A stretch of DNA of 64,000 nucleotides from Aquabacterium sp. J223 (lineage in GTDB: Bacteria; Pseudomonadota; Gammaproteobacteria; Burkholderiales; Burkholderiaceae_C), in contig NZ_CP088297.1 of assembly GCF_024666615.1 (NCBI RefSeq), positions 2,542,001-2,606,000 of the forward strand, in the 5' to 3' direction. Both the position numbers and the translations under genes were made by a program. Every line of letters starts with the position of its first letter. Position 1 is the stretch's first letter. Shown piece by piece: positions 52,663 to 59,504 of this stretch. The notes below the pieces were generated by a model. It was not told the origin of the DNA. It saw nothing but the letters and a program-made list of their open reading frames with translations, and did no database searches.

Positions 52663-53463
52663 TCAGGCCGCCACCTTCTCCACATGCCCGTGCCGGGTGT
52701 AGAGGAAGTCCAGCACTTCCTTGCGGTAGTGCACGTAGTCGTGGTCCTCGGCCAGTTCCACCCGGTCGCGCGGGCGCGCCAGCTTGACCTCGAGGATCTC
52801 GCCGATGGTGGCGGCCGGGCCGTTGGTCATCATGACGATGCGGTCGGACAGCAGCACCGCCTCGTCGACGTCATGGGTCACCATGACCACGGTGCTGTGG
52901 GTGCGGCCGACGATCTTCAGCAGTTCGTCCTGCAGGTGGGCGCGGGTCAGCGCGTCGAGTGCGCCGAAGGGCTCGTCCATCAGCAGCACCTTGGGCTCCA
53001 TCGCCAGGGCCCGGGCGATGCCCACCCGCTGCTTCATGCCGCCGGAGATCTCGTGCGGCCGCTTGTGCGTCGCGTGCGCCATGCCGACCAGGTCCAGCGC
53101 GGCCAGCGTGCGGGCCTTGAGCTGGGCCTTGGTCTCGGTCGCGCCGAAGACGCGTTCCACCGCCAGGTGCACGTTCTCGAAGCAGGTCAGCCACGGCAGC
53201 AGCGAGTGGTTCTGGAACACCACGCCGCGCTCGGGGCCCGGGGCGGCGATCTCGCGGTTGTCGCACAGCAGCACGCCGCTGCTCGGCAGCAGCAGACCGG
53301 CGATCAGGTTGAGCAGGGTGCTCTTGCCGCAGCCCGAATGGCCGATCAGGGTGACGAACTCGCCCTTGGCGACGTTGAGGTTGATCTCGCGCAGGGCGTG
53401 GAAGCGACCCTTGCGGGTGTCGAACACCATCTCGGCGTTCTGCACTTGGATGAAGTGGTTCAT
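52663..53463 (-). CDS. nrtD: nitrate/nitrite ABC transporter ATP-binding protein
   Basis: Energises nitrate uptake. The 266 residues show Walker A GHSGCGKST, Q-loop VFQNHSLLPWLTCFENV, signature ISGGMKQRVGIARAL and Walker B VLLMDEPFGALDALTR, then the H-loop MVTHDVDEAVL. The C-terminal ends YVHYRKEVLDFLYTRHGH, typical of NrtD/CmpD/SsuB-type ATPases; the long NrtC extension is absent, so only one ATPase is present. Starts at 53463, 14 bases after the permease stop. Last gene of nrtA-nrtB-nrtD. Confidence 0.93.
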   Translation of the reverse strand: MNHFIQVQNAEMVFDTRKGRFHALREINLNVAKGEFVTLIGHSGCGKSTLLNLIAGLLLPSSGVLLCDNREIAAPGPERGVVFQNHSLLPWLTCFENVHLAVERVFGATETKAQLKARTLAALDLVGMAHATHKRPHEISGGMKQRVGIARALAMEPKVLLMDEPFGALDALTRAHLQDELLKIVGRTHSTVVMVTHDVDEAVLLSDRIVMMTNGPAATIGEILEVKLARPRDRVELAEDHDYVHYRKEVLDFLYTRHGHVEKVAA

Positions 53464-53476
53464 GGGGTGCGCCCGC

Positions 53477-54394
53477 TCAGTTGTCGAAGGAGAAGCGCTT
53501 GGCCACCAGCATCAGGAACTGCTCGAGCAGCAGGCCGACGATGCCGATGACGAAGATGGCGATCAGGATGTGCTGGACGTTGAGGTTGTTCCACTCGTCC
53601 CACACCCAGAAGCCGATGCCGACGCCGCCGGTCAGCATCTCGGCGGCCACGATCACCAGCCAGGCGGTGCCCACCGACAGCCGCACGCCGGTGAGCATGT
53701 AGGGCAGCACGGCGGGCAGGAGGATGCGGGTCATCACCTTCCACTCCGACAGGTTCAGCACCCGGGCGACGTTCAGGTAGTCCTGCGGCACCCGCTGCAC
53801 GCCCACCGCGGTGTTGATCACCATCGGCCAGATGCTGCAGATGAAGATGGTCCAGATGGCCGCCGGGTTGGCGGCCTTGAAGACCAGCAGGCCGATCGGC
53901 AGCCAGGCCAGCGGCGACACCGGCCGCAGCAGGCTGATCAGCGGCGAGAACATGCGGTTGAGGAAGGCAAAGCGGCCGATGGCGAAACCAGCGGGGATGC
54001 CCACCGCCGCCGCCAGGCCGAAGCCCAGCGCCACCCGCTGCAGCGAGAACAGGATGTTCCAGCCGATGCCCTGGTCGTTGGGGCCGTTGCGGTAGAACGG
54101 GTCGGCGAACAGCTTGTAGGCGGCGTCCCAGGTCGCCTTCGGCGTCGGGAAGGTGGTGCTGTTCATCGTGAGCAGCGCCCAGATGCCGACCAGCAGGCCG
54201 ATGCCGGCCACCGGCGGCAGCACCGTCAGCCAGACGGCGCGCCAGTCGATCGGCGTGCGCGGCGGCCGGGCCGGGGCGGCGCTGCGCGCCGCCGGCGCTG
54301 CCGGCACGGACTTGGCGGGCGCGGGCTTCGCGCCCACGCCATCCTCAGCGGGCTCGGCGGCGCCGAGGGGTGAGTGGAAGACGGCACTGACCAT
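53477..54394 (-). CDS. nrtB: nitrate ABC transporter permease
   Basis: Inner-membrane component of the nitrate importer. The 305 residues have an Ala/Pro-rich cytoplasmic N-terminus of about 45 residues, six membrane segments, and the ATPase-contact loop in MTRILLPAVLPYMLTGVRLSVGTAW (cited as residues about 228-252), where EWKVMTRILLPAVLP is the EAA-type motif. FCPLISLL-like stretch FSPLISLLRPVSPLAWLPIG and WTIFICSIWPMVINT are NrtB/SsuC-family traits. Starts 31 bases after the nrtA stop. The Pro/Ala-rich extension is longer than usual for the family. Confidence 0.93.
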   Translation of the reverse strand: MVSAVFHSPLGAAEPAEDGVGAKPAPAKSVPAAPAARSAAPARPPRTPIDWRAVWLTVLPPVAGIGLLVGIWALLTMNSTTFPTPKATWDAAYKLFADPFYRNGPNDQGIGWNILFSLQRVALGFGLAAAVGIPAGFAIGRFAFLNRMFSPLISLLRPVSPLAWLPIGLLVFKAANPAAIWTIFICSIWPMVINTAVGVQRVPQDYLNVARVLNLSEWKVMTRILLPAVLPYMLTGVRLSVGTAWLVIVAAEMLTGGVGIGFWVWDEWNNLNVQHILIAIFVIGIVGLLLEQFLMLVAKRFSFDN

Positions 54395-54425
54395 CGTGGA
54401 ACTCCTTGGTGGGACTGCGCGGCCG

Positions 54426-55673
54426 TCAGGCCTTGATCTTGAAGCCGTCGGCGTACTTCGCCGGGTCCTTGCCGTCCCAGACCGTGCCGTCGACCAGCTT
54501 GCTGGAGCGCGTCGGTGCCGGGATGCTGACCTTCATCGCCGAGGCGGCCTGCTTGTACAGGTCGACCTGGTTGACCTGCTGCGCGACGGCCAGGTAGTCC
54601 GGGTGGTCCTTGAGCAGGCCCCAGCGCTTGTGCTGGGTGAGGAACCACATGCCGTCCGACAGGTAGGGGAAGTTCACCAGCCCGTCGTTGAAGAACTTCA
54701 TGTGGTTGGGGTCGTCCCAGGTCTTGCCCAGGCCGTTCTGGTAGCGGCCCAGGATGCGCTGGTTGATCGCGTCGACGCCGGTGTTGACGTAGGCCTTGTC
54801 GGCCACCGTCTCGGCCATCTTCAGCTTGTTCTGCAGGCCGGCGTCGATCCACTTGCTGGCCTCCAGGATGGCCATCATCACCGCGCGGCAGGTGTTGGGG
54901 TGCTTCTTGACGAAGTCGCCGGTGGTGCCCAGCGCTTTCTCCGGGTGGTCCTTCCAGATGTCCTGGGTGGTGACCCCGGTGACGCCGATGCCGTCCATGA
55001 TGGCGCGGTGGCCCCAGGGCTCGCCCACGCAGTAGCCGTCCATGTTGCCGACGCGCATGTTGGCCACCATCTGCGGCGGCGGCACGGTGATGACCTTGGC
55101 TTCCTTCATCGGGTTCACGCCGTAGGTCGCCAGCCAGTAGTACAGCCACATCGCGTGGGTGCCGGTGGGAAAAGTCTGCGCGAAGGTGTAGTCGCGCTTG
55201 TCGGTGGCCATCAGCTTGGCCAGCGAGGGCCCGTCCACCGCGCCCTTCTCGGCCAGCTTCTTCGACAGCGTGATGGCCTGGCCGTTGTGGTTCAGGTTCA
55301 TCAGGATGGCCATGTCCTTCTTCGGACCGCCCACCCCCAGGTGCACGCCGTAGACCAGGCCCCACAGCACGTGCGCCATGTCGAGCTCGCCGTTGACCAG
55401 CTTGTCCCGCACGCCGGCCCACGAGGCTTCCTTGGTCGGCACGATCTTGACGCCGTACTTCTTGTCGAAGCCCAGCACCGACGCCATCACCACCGAGGCG
55501 CAGTCGGTGAGGGGGATGAAGCCGATCCTGACCTCTTCCTTCTCCGGCTTGTCGGAGCCCTGCGCGTAGACCGCGCTCTGCAGCCCCGGCACCATGCCGG
55601 CCGCCCCGGTGGCGGCGGCGGCCTTGATCAGAGTGCGGCGTCCCATGCTGATCGTTCCCTTGTGCTGATCCAT
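54426..55673 (-). CDS. nrtA: nitrate ABC transporter substrate-binding protein (CmpA/NrtA family)
   Basis: Periplasmic nitrate-binding protein. The 415 residues begin with a twin-arginine signal (MGRRTLIKAAAATGAAGMVP, from residue 10), as is usual for this group, then RIGFIPLTDCASVVMASVLG, MAHVLWGLVYGVHLGVGGP, NGQAITLSKKLAEKG, WLYYWLATYGVNP and VGEPWGHRAIMDGIG (residues that bind nitrate in NrtA). ATG 55673 starts MDQHKG; a second ATG at the MGRR is also conceivable. The 170-base leader upstream contains a sigma-54 promoter, two hexaloop hairpins and an attenuator. In some bacteria a NrtA homologue, NasS, also acts as the nitrate sensor. Confidence 0.95.
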   Translation of the reverse strand: MDQHKGTISMGRRTLIKAAAATGAAGMVPGLQSAVYAQGSDKPEKEEVRIGFIPLTDCASVVMASVLGFDKKYGVKIVPTKEASWAGVRDKLVNGELDMAHVLWGLVYGVHLGVGGPKKDMAILMNLNHNGQAITLSKKLAEKGAVDGPSLAKLMATDKRDYTFAQTFPTGTHAMWLYYWLATYGVNPMKEAKVITVPPPQMVANMRVGNMDGYCVGEPWGHRAIMDGIGVTGVTTQDIWKDHPEKALGTTGDFVKKHPNTCRAVMMAILEASKWIDAGLQNKLKMAETVADKAYVNTGVDAINQRILGRYQNGLGKTWDDPNHMKFFNDGLVNFPYLSDGMWFLTQHKRWGLLKDHPDYLAVAQQVNQVDLYKQAASAMKVSIPAPTRSSKLVDGTVWDGKDPAKYADGFKIKA

Positions 55674-55713
55674 TGCTCGATGGTCCTGTGGTGGTGTGCG
55701 CGGCGTCGAACCC

Positions 55714-55775
55714 AAAAGCGAAACGGCGTCCTCACGACAGGCACTCACGAGGAGGGCCTGGCATGGGGACGCCGT
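55714..55775 (-). terminator. attenuator-like stem in the nrtA leader
   Basis: On the minus strand, arms ACGGCGTCC (55775-55767) and GGACGCCGT (55731-55723) pair perfectly over nine bases; an inner hairpin (CAGGC with GCCTG) sits in the 35-base loop. They are followed by TTCGCTTTT. The T tract is weak, as expected for a conditional terminator, and the nrtA ATG is about 40 bases further on. Confidence 0.55.
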
Positions 55776-55785
55776 CGTCCTGATG

Positions 55786-55809
55786 CGTGCGACCGGCCTC
55801 GGCCGCACG
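55786..55809 (-). promoter_or_regulatory. second ANTAR-type leader hairpin (P2)
   Basis: Minus strand arms CGTGCGGCC and GGTCGCACG form a 9-bp stem (one G-U pair) closing a six-base loop GAGGCC. ANTAR targets need A at loop position 1 and G at 4; here only the G at 4 fits, so P2 is a near match. It lies 11 bases after P1. Confidence 0.5.
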
Positions 55810-55820
55810 ACTTCGGGGAG

Positions 55821-55843
55821 GGGCGGTCGCCTTTGACCGGCCC
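55821..55843 (-). promoter_or_regulatory. first ANTAR-type leader hairpin (P1)
   Basis: Minus strand stem CGGTC/GACCG closes the hexaloop AAAGGC, with A at position 1 and G at position 4 as in known ANTAR-bound RNAs. A C-C mismatch and an outer GGG/CCC clamp extend it. It begins a couple of bases after the predicted transcription start. Confidence 0.6.
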
Positions 55844-55856
55844 GGCGCAATCGAAC

Positions 55857-55872
55857 GCAATGACCATGCCAA
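55857..55872 (-). promoter_or_regulatory. sigma-54 promoter of nrtA-nrtB-nrtD
   Basis: The minus strand reads TTGGCATGGTCATTGC: both -24 GG and -12 GC present, ten bases between them, and TTGGCA/TTGC near the consensus. Transcription would start near 55845 and give a leader of about 170 bases to nrtA. Confidence 0.75.
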
Positions 55873-55955
55873 CACATCGCCACAGGGCCGCCCCTGGCGG
55901 CCGAGGTCGGACGCTGGCGCGGATGCGCCGATGGCGTGCGCCGCTTCCGCTGCGC

Positions 55956-55965
55956 TGCACCAAAA
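55956..55965 (-). promoter_or_regulatory. probable NtrC enhancer half-site
   Basis: The minus strand reads TTTTGGTGCA, a perfect right half of the NtrC consensus (TGCACCA...TGGTGCA); the left half is degenerate. It is about 100 bases upstream of the sigma-54 -12 box. A weaker symmetrical site (TGCGCCGATGGCGTGCG, plus strand) lies at 55924-55940. Confidence 0.5.
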
Positions 55966-56002
55966 GCGGTTGCCGGCGCCGCGCGCTGGTGAGCGGCCTC
56001 TG

Positions 56003-56635
56003 TCAGCCGAGCAGGTCGGCGACGTCGATCACGCGCTGCGCCACGTCGGCCAGCTTCAGGCCCTTGTCCATCGCCAGTTTGCGCAGCCGGGCATGGGCCT
56101 CGGGCTCGGTGAGCTTCTGCCGTTCCATCAGCAGGCCCTTGGCGCGCTCGATCAGCTTGCGCTCCTGCAGCTGGCTCTTGGCGTCGGCCAGTTCGCGGCG
56201 CAGCGCCTCCTCGTGGCGGAAGCGGGCCAGCGCCACGTCCAACACCGGCTTGATGCGCTCGCCGCCGAGGCCGGCCACCACGTACGCCGTCACGCCGGCG
56301 GCGATGGCGTCGCCGACGTGGCTGGTGTCGGCGTCGTCGGTGAACAGCACGATCGGCCGGCGTGCGTCGCGGGTGGCCATCACCACGTGCTCCAGCGTGT
56401 CGCGGGCCTGGCTCTCGGCGTCGACGATGATCATGTCGGGCTGGATCTGCGCCAGCCGGTCGGGCAGGAACACGTCGGCCGGCAGCACCGCCACGATGTC
56501 GTAGCCGTTCTCCAGCAGGCCGATGCGCAGGGTCCGCGAGCGCTCGGCTTCCCGGTGCGCCTCGGCATCGGTCGGGTCGGGGGTCAGCGAGTCGGGGGCG
56601 ACGATGACGATGCGCAGCGGCGGGGACGACGTCAT
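56003..56635 (-). CDS. nasT: ANTAR-domain response regulator, nitrate antiterminator (NasT-like)
   Basis: RNA-binding regulator that prevents early termination in nitrate-assimilation leaders. The 210 residues have a receiver-like domain (LRIVIVAPDSLTPDP, MIIVDAESQARDT with the phospho-acceptor-position Asp, PIVLFTDDAD) and the C-terminal ANTAR helices (ERKLIERAKGLLMERQKLT, EAHARLRKLAMDKGLK, ADVAQRVIDVADLL). The lysine normally found at the end of receiver strand 5 is replaced in AYVVAGLGG, so it may not be phosphorylated in the standard way. The gene is in the same orientation as nrtA, 330 bases upstream of it, and its target hairpins are in that gap. No nasS sensor is seen here. Confidence 0.9.
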   Translation of the reverse strand: MTSSPPLRIVIVAPDSLTPDPTDAEAHREAERSRTLRIGLLENGYDIVAVLPADVFLPDRLAQIQPDMIIVDAESQARDTLEHVVMATRDARRPIVLFTDDADTSHVGDAIAAGVTAYVVAGLGGERIKPVLDVALARFRHEEALRRELADAKSQLQERKLIERAKGLLMERQKLTEPEAHARLRKLAMDKGLKLADVAQRVIDVADLLG

Positions 56636-56689
56636 GCAGGGGGGCGACGCAACTATTGCGCCATTGGACACGAGGGCAGGGCGCCTCAC

Positions 56690-56695
56690 TACACT
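56690..56695 (+). promoter_or_regulatory. -10 box (TACACT) for tsaD
   Basis: TACACT lies nine bases before the tsaD ATG, so transcription would begin one or two bases before the start codon, giving an almost leaderless mRNA. A TTGGAC hexamer is 20 bases upstream, which is too far for an ideal spacing. Confidence 0.4.
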
Positions 56696-56703
56696 GACCG
56701 CCG

Positions 56704-57738
56704 ATGAACGTGCTGGGAATCGAGTCGTCGTGTGACGAAACCGGCGTCGCGCTGGTGTCGGTGGACGAGGGCGGCGACCTGCCGCGGCTGCGCGCGCAGG
56801 CGCTGCACAGCCAGGTCGAGATGCACCAGGCCTACGGCGGCGTGGTGCCGGAGCTGGCCTCGCGCGACCACATCCGGCGCGTGCTGCCGCTGCTGCAGTC
56901 CGTGCTGGACGAGGCCGGGGCCGGCCGCCGCGACGTCGATGTCGTGGCCTACACGCGCGGTCCCGGCCTTGCCGGCGCGCTGCTGGTGGGCGCCGGCACC
57001 GCCGCCGCGCTGGCCACCGCGCTGGACCGGCCGCTGCTCGGCGTGCACCACCTGGAAGGCCACCTGCTGTCGCCCTTCCTGTCGGCCGACCCGCCGTCGT
57101 TCCCCTTCGTCGCGCTGCTGGTCTCCGGCGGGCACACGCAGCTGATGCGGGTCGACGGCGTCGGCCGCTACGAACTGCTCGGCGAGACCATCGACGACGC
57201 CGCCGGCGAGGCCTTCGACAAGTCGGCCAAGCTGATGGGCCTGGGCTACCCCGGCGGGCCGGCGCTGGCGCGCTGCGCCGAAGGCGGCCGGGCCGACGCC
57301 TTCGCGCTGCCACGGCCGCTGCTGCACAGCGGCGACCTGGACTTCTCCTTCTCCGGCCTGAAGACCGCCGTCCTCACCCAGGTGAGGAAACTGCCCGACC
57401 CGCTGCCCGAGGCGGTGCGGGCCGACCTGGCCGCCGCCACCCAGGCCGCCATCGTCGAGGTGCTCGTGAAGAAGGCGATGGCCGCGGTGGCCGCCAGCGG
57501 GCTCGACCGGCTGGTGGTGGCCGGCGGCGTGGGCGCCAACCGCGAACTGCGTCGCCAACTCGACGAGCGCTGCCGGCGCCGTGGCGTGCGGGTGCACTAC
57601 CCGGAACTGGCGCTGTGCACCGACAACGGCGCCATGATCGCCCTGGCCGCCGCCATGCGGCTGCAGGCCGGGCTGGCCGTGCCCACCCGCGACGGGGCCT
57701 TCGAGGTGCTGCCGCGCTGGCCGCTGGGGCAGGCCTGA
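56704..57738 (+). CDS. tsaD: tRNA N6-threonylcarbamoyladenosine synthase TsaD
   Basis: Transfers threonylcarbamoyl to A37 of ANN-decoding tRNAs with TsaB, TsaC and TsaE. The 344 residues contain [17 protein letters not shown] at the start, [10 protein letters not shown] (iron or zinc-binding histidines), [32 protein letters not shown] and [13 protein letters not shown] near the end, with [10 protein letters not shown], the usual TsaD pattern. Length is standard. Divergent from nasT with 68 bases between start codons. An essential gene in most bacteria. Confidence 0.97.
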   Translation: MNVLGIESSCDETGVALVSVDEGGDLPRLRAQALHSQVEMHQAYGGVVPELASRDHIRRVLPLLQSVLDEAGAGRRDVDVVAYTRGPGLAGALLVGAGTAAALATALDRPLLGVHHLEGHLLSPFLSADPPSFPFVALLVSGGHTQLMRVDGVGRYELLGETIDDAAGEAFDKSAKLMGLGYPGGPALARCAEGGRADAFALPRPLLHSGDLDFSFSGLKTAVLTQVRKLPDPLPEAVRADLAAATQAAIVEVLVKKAMAAVAASGLDRLVVAGGVGANRELRRQLDERCRRRGVRVHYPELALCTDNGAMIALAAAMRLQAGLAVPTRDGAFEVLPRWPLGQA

Positions 57739-57755
57739 CCGCGCGCGGCGAGGTA

Positions 57756-57761
57756 TTGAAA
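57756..57761 (+). promoter_or_regulatory. possible heat-shock -35 (TTGAAA) upstream of the Hsp20 genes
   Basis: TTGAAA is the core of the sigma-32 -35 consensus and lies 92 bases before the first hsp20 ATG. A fair -10 (CCCCAT-like) could not be assigned at the right distance, although CYT-rich sequence (CCCGACCTCTACCT) follows. Confidence 0.35.
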
Positions 57762-57847
57762 CCCGCCGCCCGACCTCTACCTCTGGCTGCAGACGCGGAC
57801 CGGCCGGCCGGCCCGCCCACCCCGCAACTCCCCAAGGAGACACAGCC

Positions 57848-58306
57848 ATGTACGAATCGATGCTGAGCGTTCCCGGTGGCCTGTTCGGCGAGTTCGACCG
57901 CCTGCGCCGCGAACTGGACGACTTCTTCACCGGCGGCGCGCCCGCCAGCATCCGCTCGGTCGCCCCGGGCGGCTACCCGGCGATCAACGTCGGCAACACC
58001 CCCGGCAGCGTGGAGATCTACGCCTTCGCCCCCGGGCTGGACGTGAGCAAGGTCGACATCACGCTCGACCGCGGCGTGCTGACGATCGTCGGCGAGCGGC
58101 CGGTCGACCTGCCGCAGGCCGGCGCCGACGGCCGCAAGGTCAACGTCTACAGCCGCGAGCGCACCGGCGGCCGCTTCACCCGGGTCATCAGCCTGCCGGA
58201 CGACATCGATCCCGGACGCGTCGAGGCCACCTACCGCGACGGCGTGCTGCGCATCAGCGTCGCCCGCCAGGAAGCGGCGCAGCCGCGGCGCATCGAAGTG
58301 CAGTGA
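57848..58306 (+). CDS. Hsp20/alpha-crystallin family small heat-shock protein (first copy)
   Basis: ATP-independent chaperone that holds unfolding proteins. The 152-residue protein has a variable N-terminal arm (MYESMLSVPGGLFGEFDRLR), the alpha-crystallin domain (PAINVGNTPGSVEIYAFAPG, VDITLDRGVLTIVGER, FTRVISLPDDIDPGRVEATY, DGVLRISVAR) and a short C-terminal tail without the usual I-x-I motif (QPRRIEVQ). A consensus AAGGAGA ribosome site precedes the ATG. It is 28 bases from the second hsp20 gene and shares its transcript. Confidence 0.93.
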   Translation: MYESMLSVPGGLFGEFDRLRRELDDFFTGGAPASIRSVAPGGYPAINVGNTPGSVEIYAFAPGLDVSKVDITLDRGVLTIVGERPVDLPQAGADGRKVNVYSRERTGGRFTRVISLPDDIDPGRVEATYRDGVLRISVARQEAAQPRRIEVQ

Positions 58307-58334
58307 TCCCCACCGAACCCCAAGGAGAAACGAC

Positions 58335-58733
58335 ATGACCGACCACAACCAGGTTCAAGCGGCGGGCCAGGGCGCCGCAACGGCTGCGCGGTCCCGCGAC
58401 GAGCGGGCCCTGCTGCCGCGGGTGGACGTGCTGGAAGACGAGGCCGGCCTGACCCTGCTGGCCGACCTGCCCGGCGTGCCGCGCGACAAGCTCGACATCA
58501 AGGTCGAGGGCGACCGCCTGCAGATCGAAGGCGAGGTGGTGGCGCTGGCGCCGGCGGACCTGAAGCCGCTGTACGCCGAGGTGCGCCTGCCCCGCTACCG
58601 CCGCGCGTTCTCGCTCAGCCGGGAACTGGACGGCAGCCGCATCGAGGCCAACCTGAAGGACGGCGTGCTGACGCTGCGCGTGCCCAAGCACGCGCACGCC
58701 CAGCCGCGCCGCATCCAAGTCAACGTCACTTGA
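58335..58733 (+). CDS. Hsp20/alpha-crystallin family small heat-shock protein (second copy)
   Basis: Second small chaperone, 132 residues. The alpha-crystallin domain reads PRVDVLEDEAGLTLLADLPG, VPRDKLDIKVEGDRLQIEGE, YRRAFSLSRELDGSRIEANL and KDGVLTLRVPKHA, ending QPRRIQVNV, an I-x-V tail typical of oligomeric class A small heat-shock proteins. The two copies have different N-termini and may form mixed oligomers. AAGGAGA stands before the ATG. A terminator-like hairpin follows within 75 bases. Confidence 0.93.
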   Translation: MTDHNQVQAAGQGAATAARSRDERALLPRVDVLEDEAGLTLLADLPGVPRDKLDIKVEGDRLQIEGEVVALAPADLKPLYAEVRLPRYRRAFSLSRELDGSRIEANLKDGVLTLRVPKHAHAQPRRIQVNVT

Positions 58734-58774
58734 GCCCCCGGGCCGCGGGCGGCCGCCCCCCGAGGGGCAGCCCG

Positions 58775-58803
58775 AAAGGACCGGGGGGACCCGGATCCTT
58801 TTT
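58775..58803 (+). terminator. terminator-like hairpin after the hsp20 pair
   Basis: Arms AAAGGACCGG and CCGG plus TCCTTT (one bulged A), six-base loop, followed by TT. It would also work in reverse. The preceding bases carry the CCCCCGAGGGG core of the REP-like repeat near 20751, so this may belong to a repeat element. The remaining gap to rpsO holds GC-rich inverted repeats and the -10 box below. Confidence 0.5.
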
Positions 58804-58879
58804 GGGGGCGCTGACAGGCGGCCCGCGCCCTGGCCGCCTGCGGCGGCCTGTCACCACCGGGCGCGCCCGAAGATGCGGC

Positions 58880-58885
58880 TAGAAT
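58880..58885 (+). promoter_or_regulatory. -10 box (TAGAAT) for rpsO-pnp
   Basis: TAGAAT differs from TATAAT at one position. Transcription would start near 58892, about 125 bases before the rpsO ATG. No strong -35 was found 16-18 bases upstream. Confidence 0.45.
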
Positions 58886-59018
58886 CGGCGGCTTCGCTCG
58901 CTTCGGGCGGAGTCGTCGCACGGCGTGGGTCGGTTTCACCCGCGACCGCAAGTTCAACCGAGACCGCAGTCTGCCTTCCCATCGGCAGGGGCTGCCCGGT
59001 CTCCCACCAGGAAACACC

Positions 59019-59288
59019 ATGGCAGTCGCCGACCTCAACAAGGCCGAGATCATCCAGTCGAACGCCCGCGGCCCCGCGGACACCGGCTCCCCGGAAGTGC
59101 AGGTGGCCCTGCTCACCGCGCGCATCAACGAACTGACGCCGCACTTCAAGCAGCACCTGAAGGACCACCACGGCCGCCGTGGCCTGCTGAAGATGGTCAA
59201 CCAGCGCAAGCGCCTGCTGGCCTACCTGAAGGGCAAGGACGCTGAACGCTACACCGCGCTGATCCAGAAGCTGGGCCTGCGCAAGTAA
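59019..59288 (+). CDS. rpsO: 30S ribosomal protein S15
   Basis: Primary-binding small-subunit protein that organises the central domain of 16S rRNA. The 89 residues ([20 protein letters not shown] at the start, then [38 protein letters not shown] and [13 protein letters not shown]-like end [12 protein letters not shown]) match S15 across the whole length. AGGAAAC precedes the ATG. It is followed by a stem-loop and then pnp, the conserved rpsO-pnp arrangement in which the hairpins are processed by RNase III and PNPase regulates itself. Confidence 0.97.
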   Translation: MAVADLNKAEIIQSNARGPADTGSPEVQVALLTARINELTPHFKQHLKDHHGRRGLLKMVNQRKRLLAYLKGKDAERYTALIQKLGLRK

Positions 59289-59303
59289 CCACCCGATGAC
59301 ACG

Positions 59304-59345
59304 AAGCGCCTGTCTGCCACGTCGCAGCACAGGCGCTTTGTCTTT
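59304..59345 (+). terminator. rpsO-pnp intergenic terminator hairpin
   Basis: Arms AAGCGCCTGT and ACAGGCGCTT (perfect 10-bp stem, 15-base loop) followed by TGTCTTT, 15 bases after the rpsO stop. Confidence 0.85.
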
Positions 59346-59380
59346 GGAGCTGCGAGGACTGTCACAGGCGCTGCTCATGT

Positions 59381-59418
59381 CATTCCAACGACGCTGCCGC
59401 GGCAGCCGCGCTGGAATG
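59381..59418 (+). promoter_or_regulatory. pnp leader hairpin (candidate RNase III processing site)
   Basis: Outer arms CATTCCA and TGGAATG enclose an inner GCTGCC/GGCAGC pair, giving a long stem-loop 86 bases before the pnp start. In E. coli a hairpin at the same place is cut by RNase III and lets PNPase repress its own mRNA; the position and shape suggest the same here. Confidence 0.5.
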
Positions 59419-59504
59419 GCATCCCGCTTGGGCCATCCTCGCCCCGCTCCGGGCCCCGGCCGCCGCCCTGCAAGGCGCCGATCACAACCCAGGAGAGACA
59501 CGGC

